A stretch of 64,000 nucleotides of DNA. It comes from Enchytraeus crypticus (taxonomy: Eukaryota; Annelida; Clitellata; Enchytraeida; Enchytraeidae). Position 1 is the stretch's first letter. Each line of letters begins with the position of its first letter. The notes beneath the pieces were generated by a model. The model had not been told where the DNA came from. It searched no databases and saw nothing but the letters and a program-made list of their open reading frames with translations. Shown piece after piece: positions 12,876-23,266 of the stretch. The DNA lies in NCBI GenBank assembly GCA_905160935.1, contig CAJHZI010000563.1:310001-374000 (forward strand). Reading direction: 5' to 3'. The position numbers were made by a program, and so were the translations under genes.

Positions 12876-13790
12876 ATATTATATATATATATAGATAATA
12901 ATAGATATATTATATATAGTATAATCAAAAAGCCTAAAGAAAGACACAAAGATAAAGATAGTGAAAACTTTGGTTTGGACCAAGCTATTTTATGGATGTG
13001 AAACATGGACGTTAAGGAAGGAAGATATTAGGAAACTGGAGGCATTGGAAATGTGGATTTGGAGAAGAATGGAGAGGATTAGTTGGACTCAAAAGGTTAC
13101 AAATGAGGAAGTCCTGGAGAGAGTTGGCACAGATAGACAGTTGATAAATGTATTAAGAAATAGGAAGAAGAGATGGATAGGACACATTCTAAGGGGGAAG
13201 GTCTATTAAAAGAGGTCATAGAAGGTAGAATGGAAGGAAAAAGAGGCAGGGGCAGGCCGAGATTAGGTATGTTAGGATGATTTAAAGACCCACTCATATG
13301 TGGAAATGAAGAGGAAGGCGGAAGACAGAGAAGAGTGGAGGCGTTATGTACCATGGATCTGCCAGTAAGCAGTGCACTAAGAGAGATATAGGATACTATA
13401 TTTTTATAGTCTATAGACGATATTAAATGATCTTGTGCATTAGCTTACCTCGTAAACACTGACGAGCTGTAATGGAAACATCCACGGCACAACGAGTCTT
13501 TCTGTTATGATGCATGAGATAACTAAAGTGAAATTAAACATAAGAAGATTTTGAGTTCCATATGCATAGACCTCAGAAGTACCGCTTAGAATCATAATGG
13601 CTGACTGGAAAGATACCAACATGGACAAGGCAGTGGGTATGACACCAAGAGAGCGGTCAGCCATGATGAACTCCGTGGTGGTCTTCTGCTTGCCTCCTGT
13701 CAGAGAGTGGTAGACACCGATACCCAGACTGATGACGAGGAAGGCAGCCAGCACCAGGTAGTCTGCCCAATGTAGTACATGATCATCCAT
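299..13790 (-). CDS. SLC5A8-like: SLC5 sodium-coupled monocarboxylate transporter-like, paralog 1 (3' end off window)
   Basis: Sodium:solute symporter of the SMCT/SMVT group (SLC5A8, A12, A6), a plasma-membrane sodium-coupled carrier of monocarboxylates or vitamins. Eleven exons, all with GT-AG borders and consistent phase: 13449-13790, 11091-11159, 10075-10126, 8999-9066, 7466-7546, 6740-6813, 4310-4450, 2788-2923, 1969-2057, 999-1111, 299-369. The first exon starts MDDHVLHWADYLVLAAF (first membrane segment) and holds FIMADRSLGVIPTALS. Later family hallmarks are YLDLRF (exon 2), MGAAIYAPSAALQSVTG (exons 3-4), GGMRAVIWTDVFQ (exon 5), DPTERHTVWGY and GLNQAAVQRY (exon 7), and SVSSSLSGAAANCWEDVLKW (exon 10), where family members carry the serine-rich sodium-site helix. 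About 412 codons are present; the family is usually near 610, so roughly four exons should lie left of the window. No stop or frameshift was seen. The exact substrate cannot be assigned from sequence. Confidence 0.93.
1540..1830 (+). mobile_element. SINE family D copy
   Basis: Repeat of about 270 bases with head motifs GAATAGGCCAACCGCAAACT and GAGGCGACTGAGCATGAACT, middle GGCTATGGCACAGCTTTTGT and GAAGGGATTAACTCGTTAAT, and 3' end GAATATGCACCTTG followed by a degenerate end and GAGAGATAGG. It matches other D copies in order. It lies in the intron between exons 9 and 10 of paralog 1. Confidence 0.8.
3462..3568 (-). mobile_element. tRNA-like SINE family A copy
   Basis: On minus: GGCTGAGCTGGTAGCGTATT start, a box-B-like GGTTCGAATCC, and an end at AAAACTGACGTTAAAT. 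The shared order with other A copies supports the call. Confidence 0.65.
4036..4165 (+). mobile_element. tRNA-like SINE family A copy
   Basis: AGTCGGTAAGATACTCGACC, box-B-like GAGGTTCAAATTCTGGG, then the central block TGACATCGTTTTCGAGTGAG and ACTGACGTTAAC. It ends beside a family C copy. Confidence 0.8.
4173..4290 (-). mobile_element. SINE family C copy with (GATT) tail
   Basis: On plus: (AATC)n, AGAATTTAACGTCCGGTTCC, GTCAGGGACGTCTCTTGCAG and ACTCTACACAAACAAACGTC. On minus its core reads GACGTCCCTGAC followed by GGAACCGGACGTTAAATTC and then (GATT)n. It ends 20 bases before exon 7 of paralog 1. Confidence 0.8.
4631..4684. repeat. GA microsatellite
   Basis: About 26 GA units with one interruption in intron 6 of paralog 1. 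No SINE or LINE end is visible next to it, unlike most GA/CT runs here. Confidence 0.93.
5155..5228 (-). repeat. tRNA-like sequence
   Basis: On minus, ATATAGCGATAAGGTTAGAG resembles a box A and CCTGGGTTCCAGGCCCAG a box B, about 35 bases apart, closing GATCCGCC. The arms do not pair as in a functional tRNA; probably a SINE head or tRNA relic. Confidence 0.45.
5382..6250. repeat. 17-bp minisatellite (about 50 units)
   Basis: Unit TTCTTCTATCTAATCTA with variant endings (TCTA, TCAA, TAA). A rare variant (TATCAAATCAATTC) appears at about 5680 and again at about 6020, and the surrounding order of variants is repeated at an offset of 340 bases, i.e. 20 units, so a block has been duplicated within the array. 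It lies in intron 6 of paralog 1 and is absent from paralog 2. Confidence 0.95.
7595..7714 (-). mobile_element. SINE family C copy with (GATT) tail
   Basis: On plus: (AATC)n, AAGAATTTAACGTCCGGTTC, ATCAGGGACGTCTCTTGCAG and CAAAGCACCACAAGGTGACG. Close match to the copy at 4173; about 50 bases upstream of exon 5 in gene direction. Confidence 0.82.
8335..8640 (-). mobile_element. SINE family D copy, split by a TA microsatellite
   Basis: On plus the pieces CAGAGTCTGCTTTCACGCTC with ATCAACAAGTTAATCC (8345-8400) and TATGGCTTCTGAGGTTGTTT with ATCTCAGTTCTTCC (8560-8610) are the two halves of D in reverse. A TA array at 8447-8535 separates them. Confidence 0.7.
8801..8990. repeat. Perfect 190-bp palindrome with TA centre
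   Basis: The left arm begins CAAATTATTTATGATAAATA and reaches ATACGAAAGCATA; the right arm mirrors it base for base, with about 70 bases of TA between. The right arm ends 8 bases from exon 4 of paralog 1. Confidence 0.95.
9498..9905. repeat. 22-bp minisatellite, about 18 near-perfect units, each a small hairpin
   Basis: Every unit contains TTCTAATATTTATTAGAA, whose arms TTCTAAT and ATTAGAA are complementary around ATTT, followed by CTAA. I saw no sequence variation between units until the last. It lies in intron 3 of paralog 1. Confidence 0.97.
12346..12720 (+). repeat. Direct repeat pair of about 95 bp around TA/GA microsatellites
   Basis: 12346-12445 and 12622-12712 share ACTTAAATTTTAAACGTCA-like, GAGTGTGAGGT, AGTGGGAAAA and TAGACTAGTGT with about 10 differences. 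Each is followed by a TA run. In intron 1 of paralog 1. Confidence 0.85.
12757..13006. repeat. Inverted repeat of about 90-bp arms made of LINE sequence
   Basis: The left arm (12757-12848) is the reverse complement of 12916-13006, with one mismatch noticed (GTGG against CAAG) and a TA-rich spacer. Both arms derive from the LINE C-terminal coding region. Confidence 0.93.
12757..13392 (+). mobile_element. 5'-truncated LINE copy with an inverted-duplicated front end
   Basis: From about 12916 to 13382 this is the 3' part of the same LINE: FYGCETWTLRKEDIRKLEAL, WIWRRMERISWTQKV, LINVLRNRKKRWIGHILRG, ending GTGCACTAAGAGAGAT. Its first 90 bases are repeated in reverse orientation at 12757-12848 across a TA-rich spacer, forming a large foldback. 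It lies about 50 bases downstream of the first exon of transporter paralog 1, inside intron 1. Confidence 0.9.
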
Positions 13791-14560
13791 CTCAAAATGT
13801 TTTCCTACGGAGATTGCTACGTTGTATGATTTTCTTGTATCTAACTAGCTCTCTATTGTCTTCCGTTTACTGATACTCTTTCGAAAACTTTAGCAAAATT
13901 ACTTTTCAAGTAATTTAATGTGTTGTTAACTAATTCGTCAATTTGTCAATGAAACGCTGAAAAAATTACTGATTAAGTTGATATATATATATATTTTCGC
14001 AAATCACGCGAAAATGAGACAAAGCAACTCGTCAACGCGATCTATATGATATAGCAGTATAAAAGCGAGTGACCGGAGTCTCAAAGTTATGAACGATCTG
14101 AATTTTATATAGTTTAATGTGATTAAAGATCTTTTTATATTTTTATTACATAGACTTTGAATGCATTAGTGATGCACTCACAGAACTTTAGTCTCATATT
14201 CTTCCTAACTTATGTTGTACTTTTTTGCTACATCATTATCTGATTACACGTGGGGATGATAAATGTTGACCTTTAATAGCCGAAGTATCTAATAGAGACA
14301 CATATACTTTCTGCAAAATGTGCGAAGGCCATGCACCTCTGGTCGGTTTTACAGTCAAACTTATTACCTCTACTAATTAGATTTATTAATCTTTGCATTA
14401 GTCTCTAGTATTAAGTATAAATTTATATTGGCAGTAATAATTAGAGTTATAAGAAGACATTACTATTAATATTGATATTGAATATTTATATTTATTGAAA
14501 TTTTGATATTTGATAAATACTAATATTGTATATTTTTTTGTAGTTTAGAAATTGATTTTC
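13791..14560. other. Upstream region of paralog 1, nothing recognised
   Basis: The sequence before the paralog 1 start codon (minus strand) is AT-rich and holds a short TA run at 13981-13994. I could not identify a promoter element or 5' UTR exon. It shares no obvious sequence with the region upstream of the paralog 2 start codon (40109-40580). Confidence 0.5.
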
Positions 14561-14564
14561 CATT

Positions 14565-14968
14565 GCCTCTCTCTCCCTCTCTCTCTCTCTCTCTTTCTCT
14601 TAGTGCACTGCCTACTGGCAGGGCCATGGCATATAGCGCCTCCACTCTTCTCTGTCTTTCGCTTTCCTCTTCATGTTTACCTTCATATGAGTTGGTCTTT
14701 ATATCACCTCATATACCTAATCTCAGCCTGCCTCTGCCTCTGTTTCCTTCCATTATACCTTCAATGACCTCTATTATTAGACCTTCCCCCCTTAGAATGT
14801 GTCCTATCCAACTCTTCTTCCTATTTCTTAATACATTTATCAACTGTCTATCTGTACCAACTCTCTCCAGGACTTCCTGATTTGTAGCCATTTGCGTCCA
14901 GTTAATCCTTTCCATTCTTCCCCATACCCACATTCCCAATGCCTCTAGTTTCCTAATATCTTCCATGG
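14565..14968 (-). mobile_element. 5'-truncated LINE copy with (CT) microsatellite at its 3' end
   Basis: On minus, the reading MEDIRKLEALGMWVWGRMER followed by LINVLRNRKKSWIGHILRGE identifies the same LINE 3' region. It terminates at the GGCAGTGCACTAAGAGA end, which continues into a GA run (CT on plus, 14567-14602). It is diverged from the copies at 25337 and 48387. It lies in the intergenic stretch upstream of paralog 1. Confidence 0.88.
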
Positions 14969-15424
14969 CCTACATGAAGTAAAATAAGCATCTTTATGAA
15001 ATTTAATTTCAAGAAAGTACGCTAATGTTATATGAGTCTTAATATATAATGTCAGAATTTTGTTAAATTATATATATATGAGTGTTACGACTTATTCCAT
15101 CAGAAAATAACATCTGGCAATGACCATAGTTATTTGATTGCTTAATATTTTGATTGCTTGATATTTTTTAGTGTTTAAATTGTCAATTAACATACTGTGT
15201 ATGACTAACCGATACCTCTTGTGTTTTTAAAAAGAAATCATGAGCGCCTACGTTTCATTTTAAGTGCCGGGTCATACATTTTCCGAAAAGTTAAATTATA
15301 TAAGATTTGCGCTACAGTTGGCTAACGCGCAATTATGAAGCATTATAGATAATACTCTTGCTCTGAGTCCTTACATAGTACAGGAGCAAAAACCCTGTTA
15401 CCCTTGTGAAGTCGGCGCTTACGA

Positions 15425-15640
15425 AGGAATGTCTTAATGGCATAGGGGTAACGTCATCAAGTTTTAAATGACAGATCTGAGGTGAATTGAATCCTCGTCG
15501 TTTCTAATCCCAGCCGCGCTGATCTGAGAGTAAAATCTTGGACAGTCACTGGACTGGTTACATGGAATATGGACTACATTGAATAACGGTTTAAACATGT
15601 TTTATTAAAAGTGATAGATATCAACAAAGTTAATCATTTC
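15425..15640 (+). mobile_element. tRNA-derived SINE family G copy
   Basis: GATCTGAGAGTAAAATCTTG, CACTGGACTGGTTACATGG, AACGGTTTAAACATG and GATAGATATCAACAAAGTTA match the 45235 copy in order. The head keeps a box-A-like CATAGGGGTAACGTC. Confidence 0.78.
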
Positions 15641-16309
15641 ACTATGACGTGTGTTTATGAAGGAAAAAAACGAAAATAGACTTAAAAGTCGAAAAAGATA
15701 TTCCTCTATTGACGAAACATATCGAATACTGTTTTCTAAGTGAGATGACCTCTCATATTCCATATTAGATCTCTATAAAACTCTTTTCCCGGATTTGTTC
15801 CATTTATCACATGCTTGAGCAAGCCACCTTCTCTTAGAACAAGTAAAATGAAAAAAAGAGAAGAGTACGATAGCTTGAAAGCTAGTCTTTCTATTTCTTT
15901 CTATTTTTAATTTTATTAGTTCATCTAATCTTCTCAATTCTTCGATATTTTTGTTGTTCAAAATTTTTTTAGGCATGACACGATAACAAATAAATGTTGT
16001 AAAAATTACATTAAATGTAGGCCCTATATTGACATTGCATGCATTTTAAACTACCGAGCTTCTTTGAAGCCATTAAAACCCGTTTGATTATTAAATCCAA
16101 CATTAAACACCGCATATTGTTTAGTATTAAAGAATATTTTAACTTTTGAATGATACAAAACTACCAGTTTGACCAAGCGACTATTTATGACCTAAATTAT
16201 CAGTATTTATATCGCATTGTCGTATGGATCCAGAATGGGCATAAGCCTGGGGTGCGTAATTTCATCTGGTTAAGAGTCGAACTGTGGGCTGTGAGATCTC
16301 ATCAGAGTG

Positions 16310-16545
16310 TTCTCTCTCTTTCTCTTTCTCTCTCTCTCTCTCTCTCTCACTCACTGTGTGTGTTTGAGTGTAGAGTGATGTAAGTAGCAGGTCAACAGTA
16401 CATATTCATACTTAGAGTCTGTTTTCATAATAACCCTTAAATCAACAAGTTAATTTCTTCATAAAAAGCTTATTTTGTCTTATTTAGCCTATAGTTTGAG
16501 AAATTACAAGGCATCTAAAAAGTGGTCTCCCGTTGCCTTCCTCAG
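16310..16545 (-). mobile_element. SINE family D copy
   Basis: On plus a CT run is followed by GTACATATTCATACTTAGAG, AATCAACAAGTTAATTTCTT and GGTCTCCCGTTGCCTTCCTC, the reverse of D in order. Confidence 0.75.
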
Positions 16546-17601
16546 TTTTTTACTTTGTCGGCTCTTACTATGTACAGTTTGTCCAAAGAATTCTGACTTT
16601 TTCGCTTTAGTAGCTGTAAGAGTACGAGTAAAATTAAGTAAAATTACTACAAAATTACTTATAGGCCTATATCGCGAAGGCTATAGAGGACTTATAGTGC
16701 AGACAACAAAACAACGGTTGTGCCGGTCCAACTTAAGCAGTAAACAAAAGCATTCACAACCGCAAAAAGTTACGACTATTGAAAGTCAAATTCGATATTA
16801 GATGTTGAATGCTACAAAAAAGGAAGGCTGATTACCTCTTAATGAAATTAAATTGAAAATAGTAATTGAAATTTTAAACAATTTTGAAGTAAACCCAGTT
16901 GCGAAACACATCCAAGAATTTTATAATAAATAAATAAAATGAATAACAATAAATAAACAACACAACTATTAAACTAATAGCATAGATACTATAACTAAAT
17001 TTTAGTCCAGCATAACAATGACTTTCCTATACGTTTTCAAATTAATAATACACAGGACGTTGGTTAGGAAAGAAGGAAAATCTTATTTTTAGCGTTCCTG
17101 AGTTTATCTTGCCCCTTGTCTTGATCCTCGTAAGATTTCTGGTATGAGCCTAGTCTTACATCCGCCATATTGTCAGAAACGGAATGTTTGTTTAATGGAA
17201 TTTCCTACAACAAACAAAACCATTGAAATAATAATGTTTCCCTTCGAGAGAGAAAACTAAAGTGTCGCTGTGTTCTTTGTACTTACATGTATAAGATATA
17301 AAAAATAAAAACAGTAAAATTTAATTAAACGAAATTTTAATACATGAATTCTTGAATACATTCATAAAGCAGCAATGAATGAATATCAGCCAGCTCAAAG
17401 TAAACATAAGTGAATAACATGTTTTTGGTACTGTTAATGAGTATATAAAGTACAAGACGTAAATGCTTAAGTACTGCAAGACGTCAATATCATGTACCTC
17501 CATATTTAAGTAACGATTATTAAATTGGTAACGCTGTGTTTGCTGTGTGTGGATTAATATTTATTTATTTTCCAAATTTATAATAATAGTAATAAAAACA
17601 A

Positions 17602-17722
17602 TTAGAGTGCTACAGTCATCAATGATAACATCGAGCACTATTGAGACAAAATCAAACCGGCTAGCAAAAAGAAGGTTAAAAAACGATGCAAGTTCCAAAA
17701 TCCAGAAAATTAGTCCAAACTA
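17602..17722 (-). mobile_element. 3' UTR fragment of the L2/CR1-type LINE
   Basis: Nearly the same 115 bases as 18157-18270 (TAGAGTGCTACAGTCATCAA on plus, through to the ATTAGTCCAA region), so a second truncated insertion or a local duplication of the 3' UTR. Confidence 0.75.
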
Positions 17723-18149
17723 CAGTAATAATACCAGTTTAAATCGACTATTTCATCGCATATTGCTTATGAAGCTTCTAGTCTCCTTCACAACTTAATG
17801 TTTTAGCTCACATTTAAAAGAGTAAAGGCGTTGCGTACCGAATTTAGAAGACATTTTGATAGTGCAAAACAACGTTTATTATGCATGGAAGTCTCCCAGG
17901 CCTGGATTGTCGAGTAGACTTTGTAGAATTTTTATTAGAAGAATTTGTGAATACTAAAAATGTGCAATTAGATATTATCAGATCAAATTTACATATTGAT
18001 TCGTGTAGTAGTACTCCTAGTACTTCTGTTTTGATGAATGAAAATGTTAATTATATGTAAACACACTTCAAATTCTATTTACACAAATTTACGCAGCTTA
18101 AGTAGCAAGATTTCTGAACTAAAGCTAATTATGTACGTATAATAATAAC

Positions 18150-19000
18150 AAAAATTAGAGTGCTACAGTCATCAATGACAACATCGAGCACTATTGAGAC
18201 AAAATCAAGCCGGCGAGCAACAAGAAGGTCCAAAAACGGTGCAAATTCCAAAATCCAGAAAATCAGTCCAAAGGGAATTAAAGAAAAGGTGGTTTAGTCG
18301 CAGATCGCTGCTCATGGACACTGGACGGAAAAGCGAGATAGAAAAGACAGGTCTTCAACTGCCTATGGAACTGCTCATAGGAAAGCAAAGGTCGATATGA
18401 TTCAAATGAAGATTTCCGAAGACTAGGATGGAAGAGAATTCCAGATCTGCGGTGCAGCATGTTGGTAAGAACGATCAGACAGCTTAGAGCGTGAATGTAA
18501 GCAAGGTCTCACAAGAGTAATTAATTTAGAAGACGGAGTAACAGAAGGCTGCATCACTTTTATCAAGTGAGTCATACAAGTTTGTCCAGGGATGGTGTTG
18601 GACTTATTGTTTAACGAAGCTGTTTTGTAAATGGTACGCTCTTTAATCTTTAGTCAGTGCAAAGACTTTAAAATAGGCGTAACATGTGAGTACTTGGAAC
18701 TACAAAAAAATGCTCCCGCAAGAGAATTCTGAACAAACTACAACTGATCAATCTGACGGCCAGGGAGATTTAAAAACAGGGAATTACAGTAGTCCAACTT
18801 CGATTTCACAAGAGCAGCACTAATTGTATTGTAGCAGCTGTTTCACGTGACAAATATGGACGAATTCGACGAAGATCGCGGATATGGAAGAAACATGCTT
18901 GTGATGTTTTAGTTATGTGTTCGTGGAAGATTAGGTGTTTATCAAGGATAACACCGAGATTTCTCACAGAAAAAACAGATCCATTACATCTCTCATGTAC
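18150..19000 (-). mobile_element. LINE fragment, L2/CR1-type C-terminal region and 3' UTR
   Basis: Reading minus from about 19000, pieces typical of L2/CR1 reverse transcriptase C-termini appear: RNLGVILDKHLIFHEHITK, ACFFHIRDLRRIRPYLSRET, KLDYCNSLFLNLPGRQIDQL, FVQNSLA, then LHRRSGILFHPSLRKSSFES and YEQFHRQLKTCLFYLAFPSS. Stops and frameshifts occur between them. The 3' UTR ends at about 18157 with a block (AGTGCTCGATGTTGTCAT on minus) that recurs at 17602, 57955, 44461 and 63690. It meets the CR1-like copy at 19100 head to head. Confidence 0.85.
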
Positions 19001-19099
19001 CGTTTATCTATATTATGTATATCTAGCATGTACCTTTCTTTGGGACCAATTTTGCCAACATGAGAATCTTTGCACGGTCTGTAGAATGTGACTAAACAG

Positions 19100-21290
19100 G
19101 AGCCTGGGGAAGGCAATGGAGAAATACAGAACATTGATGTTGCAGGCTGTTGTGAAACCCGACTGGACGATACAATTGTACGCTATGATTATTGATAGCG
19201 ATTCTTGCGTATTGAGAGAAACAGAGATAACGAAAGGGGTGGCGGTGTGTGCATAGTCTGTAGAAATAATGTTTCTGATACTTATAAACGTATTGATGTA
19301 CCTACTCGCTATAGTATTAGTGGCAATAGATATAATAACTGGTAATAATAATGGAGTGAGACTCATTGTAGCCTACTTCCCACCGGGTCAGTTAAATACC
19401 ACTGCATGTGTCAGCTATTAATATCGGCTTTATTGTATCTCAGTAGCACAAATTTATCAATTTGTATAGCTGGCGACTTTAATCTTCCACTTATGGACTG
19501 GGTTAGTAACTCTTCACCTAATATTAAAGATTTTATCCAATCTCTAAGTTATTTTATAAAAACTCCTTTGTTCAAATGGTAAATTTTCCGACCCGTGATG
19601 GAAATTCACTCGATATAATACTCACTGATAATGCACCACAAGTTAGTAATATTCGATCATGTGCTCTAATAGGTTCAAGCGATCATTTGACCATTTCATT
19701 TGACATTACTCTTAGTACTAGTATGTTTATCGATGTTTTTAGTGAATCTACATCTGTGGACCTTTCTTTTAGTAATAATGTTATTAATTTTAAATACGAA
19801 AAAGCGGATTGAGATACCATTAGTGCTCCGTTATATGCAAATGATTGGGTTGATATTTTTAATGATTGTATGTCTGTTGATCAGTGTTGGTCAATAACGT
19901 AGTCTATTTAAAATGGATTTTTTAGCTCCTTTATCCCTGAAAAACAAATTCCTAAGGTGGGAAATCGAAATGGAGCATGTAGTAGGAACACTAAACGAAA
20001 AGTTCTTACGAAGAAAAACAAGGAGAGCATTAAATAAGAATTTGGCTGGGTGGCGTTTTTACAAAAATGGTCGCTCAAATGAAAATAGATACAATTGTAA
20101 CAAAGCTGCCTCCAATTTAAGGAAAACTATATTTCAAGAAAACTTCAATGAGGAAAGTAGTTTGATTGAAATAGGCTGCTCTCGTTTATTCTTTTTTAAT
20201 ATCAAACGTAAAACATCAAGGATAGAAGTTATCCCGCCTCTCATTAAGCAGGACTCTGATAACCATAGCATATAGTGACAACGAAAAGGCCTTGTTGCTA
20301 AACGACTATTTCTGTTCACTATTCACTAAAGATGACGGCATTCTTCCGAAATTTTCAATATCAAAAGTGTTGGAATGTAACCTTTCTAAAAACAGTGTCA
20401 TTTTTTAAAATGACACTATCATTTAAACAGTGTCATTAATTTTAATTTATTGATTTAATTTAATTTAAATTAGTATACAAAATATATACTCCCCGGGCTT
20501 CGATGGTTTAACTCCACCTCCTCTAAAAAATATTAGTCATGCAATTGCTAAACCACTTTCAATGTTATTAAACATTTCAATGAAAGCTGGTGAAATACCA
20601 TAAATGTGGAAACGTTCAATTGTTGACCCAATTTTTAAGAAAGGTGACAAAAGCAACAAAAAACTATCGTCCTATTTCGCTTACCTCCATTATATGCAAA
20701 CTAATGGAAAGCTCTATAACGAAAGATCTATAACGGTACTTAAAGAGAAATGACCTCATATATTCTAAACAAGTGGGGTTAATGCATAAGAGGTCAACTA
20801 ATACACAACTTCTTTATTTTAGTAGCTTATCTGCTAGTTTAATTAGCAGCAGTCAAATTGACGCCGTCTATCTTGATTTCTCCAAGGCTTTTGATTCCAT
20901 AAGCCATAATGAGTTGATACATAAACTGTTAGCCTATGGTGTGACCGGAAATTTAATAAAGTGGCTTTTGTCCTTTTTAACTGACAAACTCCAGACAGTT
21001 AGAATAGGAAAATACTATTCAGATTGGTCTACCGTTGACAGCGGAGTTCCCCAAGGCAGTGTTCTGGGGCCAATCCTATTCCTTGATATATTAGTGATAT
21101 AAACTCTTGTTGTCCTGAACTGAACTCAATTTTCTTGTTTGCTGATGATGCAAAGTGTTTCACCACAGTAAACTCTCTTTCTGATTGTGAAAACTTTCAA
21201 AAGTGTCTTGATTCTCTCTATCGTTGGACTAACCGTTGGCTGCTTAGCCTTAAAATCAATAGCCAATCAGCTAGCACTACATCATCGGAT
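19100..21290 (+). mobile_element. Degenerate LINE of CR1/Jockey-like type
   Basis: Remnants run in order on plus. Endonuclease pieces: RDNERGGGVCIVCRNNVSD near 19210-19275 and FPTRDGNSLDIILTDNAP with IGSSDHLTI near 19580-19700. Linker: RRKTRRALNKNLAGWRFYK. Reverse transcriptase pieces: SIVDPIFKKGDKSNKK, VYLDFSKAFDSISHNELIHK, GVPQGSVLGPILFL near 21040-21080 and FLFADDAKCF near 21130. Stops and frameshifts break it at least five times, and a short AT-rich insertion with a 10-bp hairpin (20395-20416) interrupts the polymerase part. It is a dead copy, clearly different from the LINE at 48387. Confidence 0.88.
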
Positions 21291-21854
21291 AACAAGTAAA
21301 TCAGAAATATAATCAAATCAAGAAGTTTTCTGCAGACATGCTTATTGGAAATCTGGGCTAAAGATCTTTTAGTTACATTTACTTTGTCTGCGTTGGAGTA
21401 TGCGTAAATCTCACTTTACTGCAAGTCAAGCACACTAGGTTGGCCTAGGCCATATATAGGTATAGTTGCCATATCTGAGCTGCTAATTAAGGGAAAGTTA
21501 AAATTAACGCTTTTATCTTTCATTTTAATCGTAATTACTACTGAAATGAAAATAATCAAATAATTGCAACTATGAAAGTTACTGCAAGCGTTATTCCGTG
21601 ATCTTTAAGGTATATATGAACAATTTAGGCACTTGATCTTGTAATCTTAGTATTACTGTAGTAAGTCGTTATGTCATGATTTGTAATCTAGCCATAGATA
21701 TTTGTCATTTTGTATCGTAATTATAGTAATACTAATCAAATTAAAGCTAGAATCAGCTAGAACTTTAAATTAACAACTCAAATTTATTGTAATTAAACTA
21801 CAACTAAAATATTACTAATAAACTGAAACATTAAATCAAATTAATTATAAACTT

Positions 21855-23231
21855 TTAAGTTAATAGCTTGGGCATATATCTTACCTCTTTGATTTTGCTA
21901 TCGTGCTGTTTATTTCTAATTTGACAATCACTTTGAAAGAACCTATTCCAGGGAATAAGAAGCACGTCGTCTACCTCCGATTGTTTTCCTAGCAGAAATA
22001 CATACTTTATAAGATATTTAAATAAGTAAATAAATTCCAAAAATTCGAATGCATCCTAAAGTTAAAGGTTAAAGCCCAGTTGATGCCATTTTTTGTCACA
22101 AATTCATATCAGTGACGGGGAGAGCACTGCATTAAAAAAGTTCAAGATTAGCGTCAGTTGCCTCGCTCGAAATCGATGTTAGTGACGGGCGAACCCTTAT
22201 TGAACCCTTCATCTACTGATCCGCAGTTGAACATCTTACTTCCATTCTACGTGCTCAGCATAGAAATTGTTGAGGAAATAAATTTCAAACTGAATTCAAA
22301 TATGCGTATCAAATGTCTACACAAGGCACTAAACACCATGATTTTCAACTCTAAATTAACTAAATGAATTCTTTTGCATCAGTTTCTTTGTATAGAAGCG
22401 ATCTAATAAACATTATAAAACACAGAGTTAATTTTAACTTTTATGGCTAACAATATTTAAAATATTTCGTTAAAGTTACATATTTTGATATAGTGACTGG
22501 AACCTGAAACTTAAAAATTGAAACATTTATATTTTTATCATTTAACTGATATATTTGTTCTACGTGTCTTTAAGTTCTTGCAATGGAAAATCTATCTACA
22601 ATTTCGGAGAGTTGCACCGATATCAAAATCGCTGCAACTACAACTCTTCGCATGCTAACTTAGTCCAAACCCGTTGAACCTCTGTCGCCTATTTAAAATA
22701 TTGTAAGCCTATATGGATTTAATAGAAGCCATAGAAGGTAGAATGAAAGGAAAAAGAGGTAGGGGTAGGCCGAGATTAGGTATGTTTGATGATTTAAAGA
22801 CCCACTCATATGTGGAAATGAAAAGGAAAGCGGAAGACAGAGAATAGTGGTGACGTTATATATCATGGACCTGCCAGTAGGCAGTGCACTAAGAGAGAGA
22901 GAGATATGGATTCCGTTTTCTGATTCTGTGATGCTTTCCGCTTTTCTGAATAGATTCTGTTTCAGTGCTGAAAGTGAGCAGGCATAGAAATATTATATGA
23001 ATTTAGTAAAGATATTTTAGGAACAAATTTTTCCTGTGTTGTGACCGGATTACTTTAAGAATAGACCAACCGTTTAAATATGCACGTGTCGTTGAAGGCG
23101 ACATAAAGACTAGATCCAAACCAACGTCGGAAAGGGCATTCGGTTGGTGAGCGCCTAGACTCCAGAAATTGCTACAAAAACTTAATCGGATGTTTAAATT
23201 CGTATCCCGACCCTGGTTAAACTGGGATTTA

Positions 23232-23266
<35 letters not shown>

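Noticed and set aside
15773-15976. Minus-strand frame considered as the missing last exon of paralog 2
   Set aside because: No consensus acceptor in the right phase and no similarity to SLC5 C-terminal tails.
16475-16801. 108-codon frame on plus
   Set aside because: It begins inside a SINE D copy on the other strand and shows no conserved features.
17881-18060. 60-codon frame between two LINE 3' UTR fragments
   Set aside because: Short, AT-rich, no recognisable domain, and surrounded by LINE debris; an upstream piece reads like a decayed LINE ORF, so it is probably repeat-derived.
19013-19366. 117-codon frame on minus
   Set aside because: Antisense to the endonuclease remnant of the CR1-like LINE at 19100-21290.
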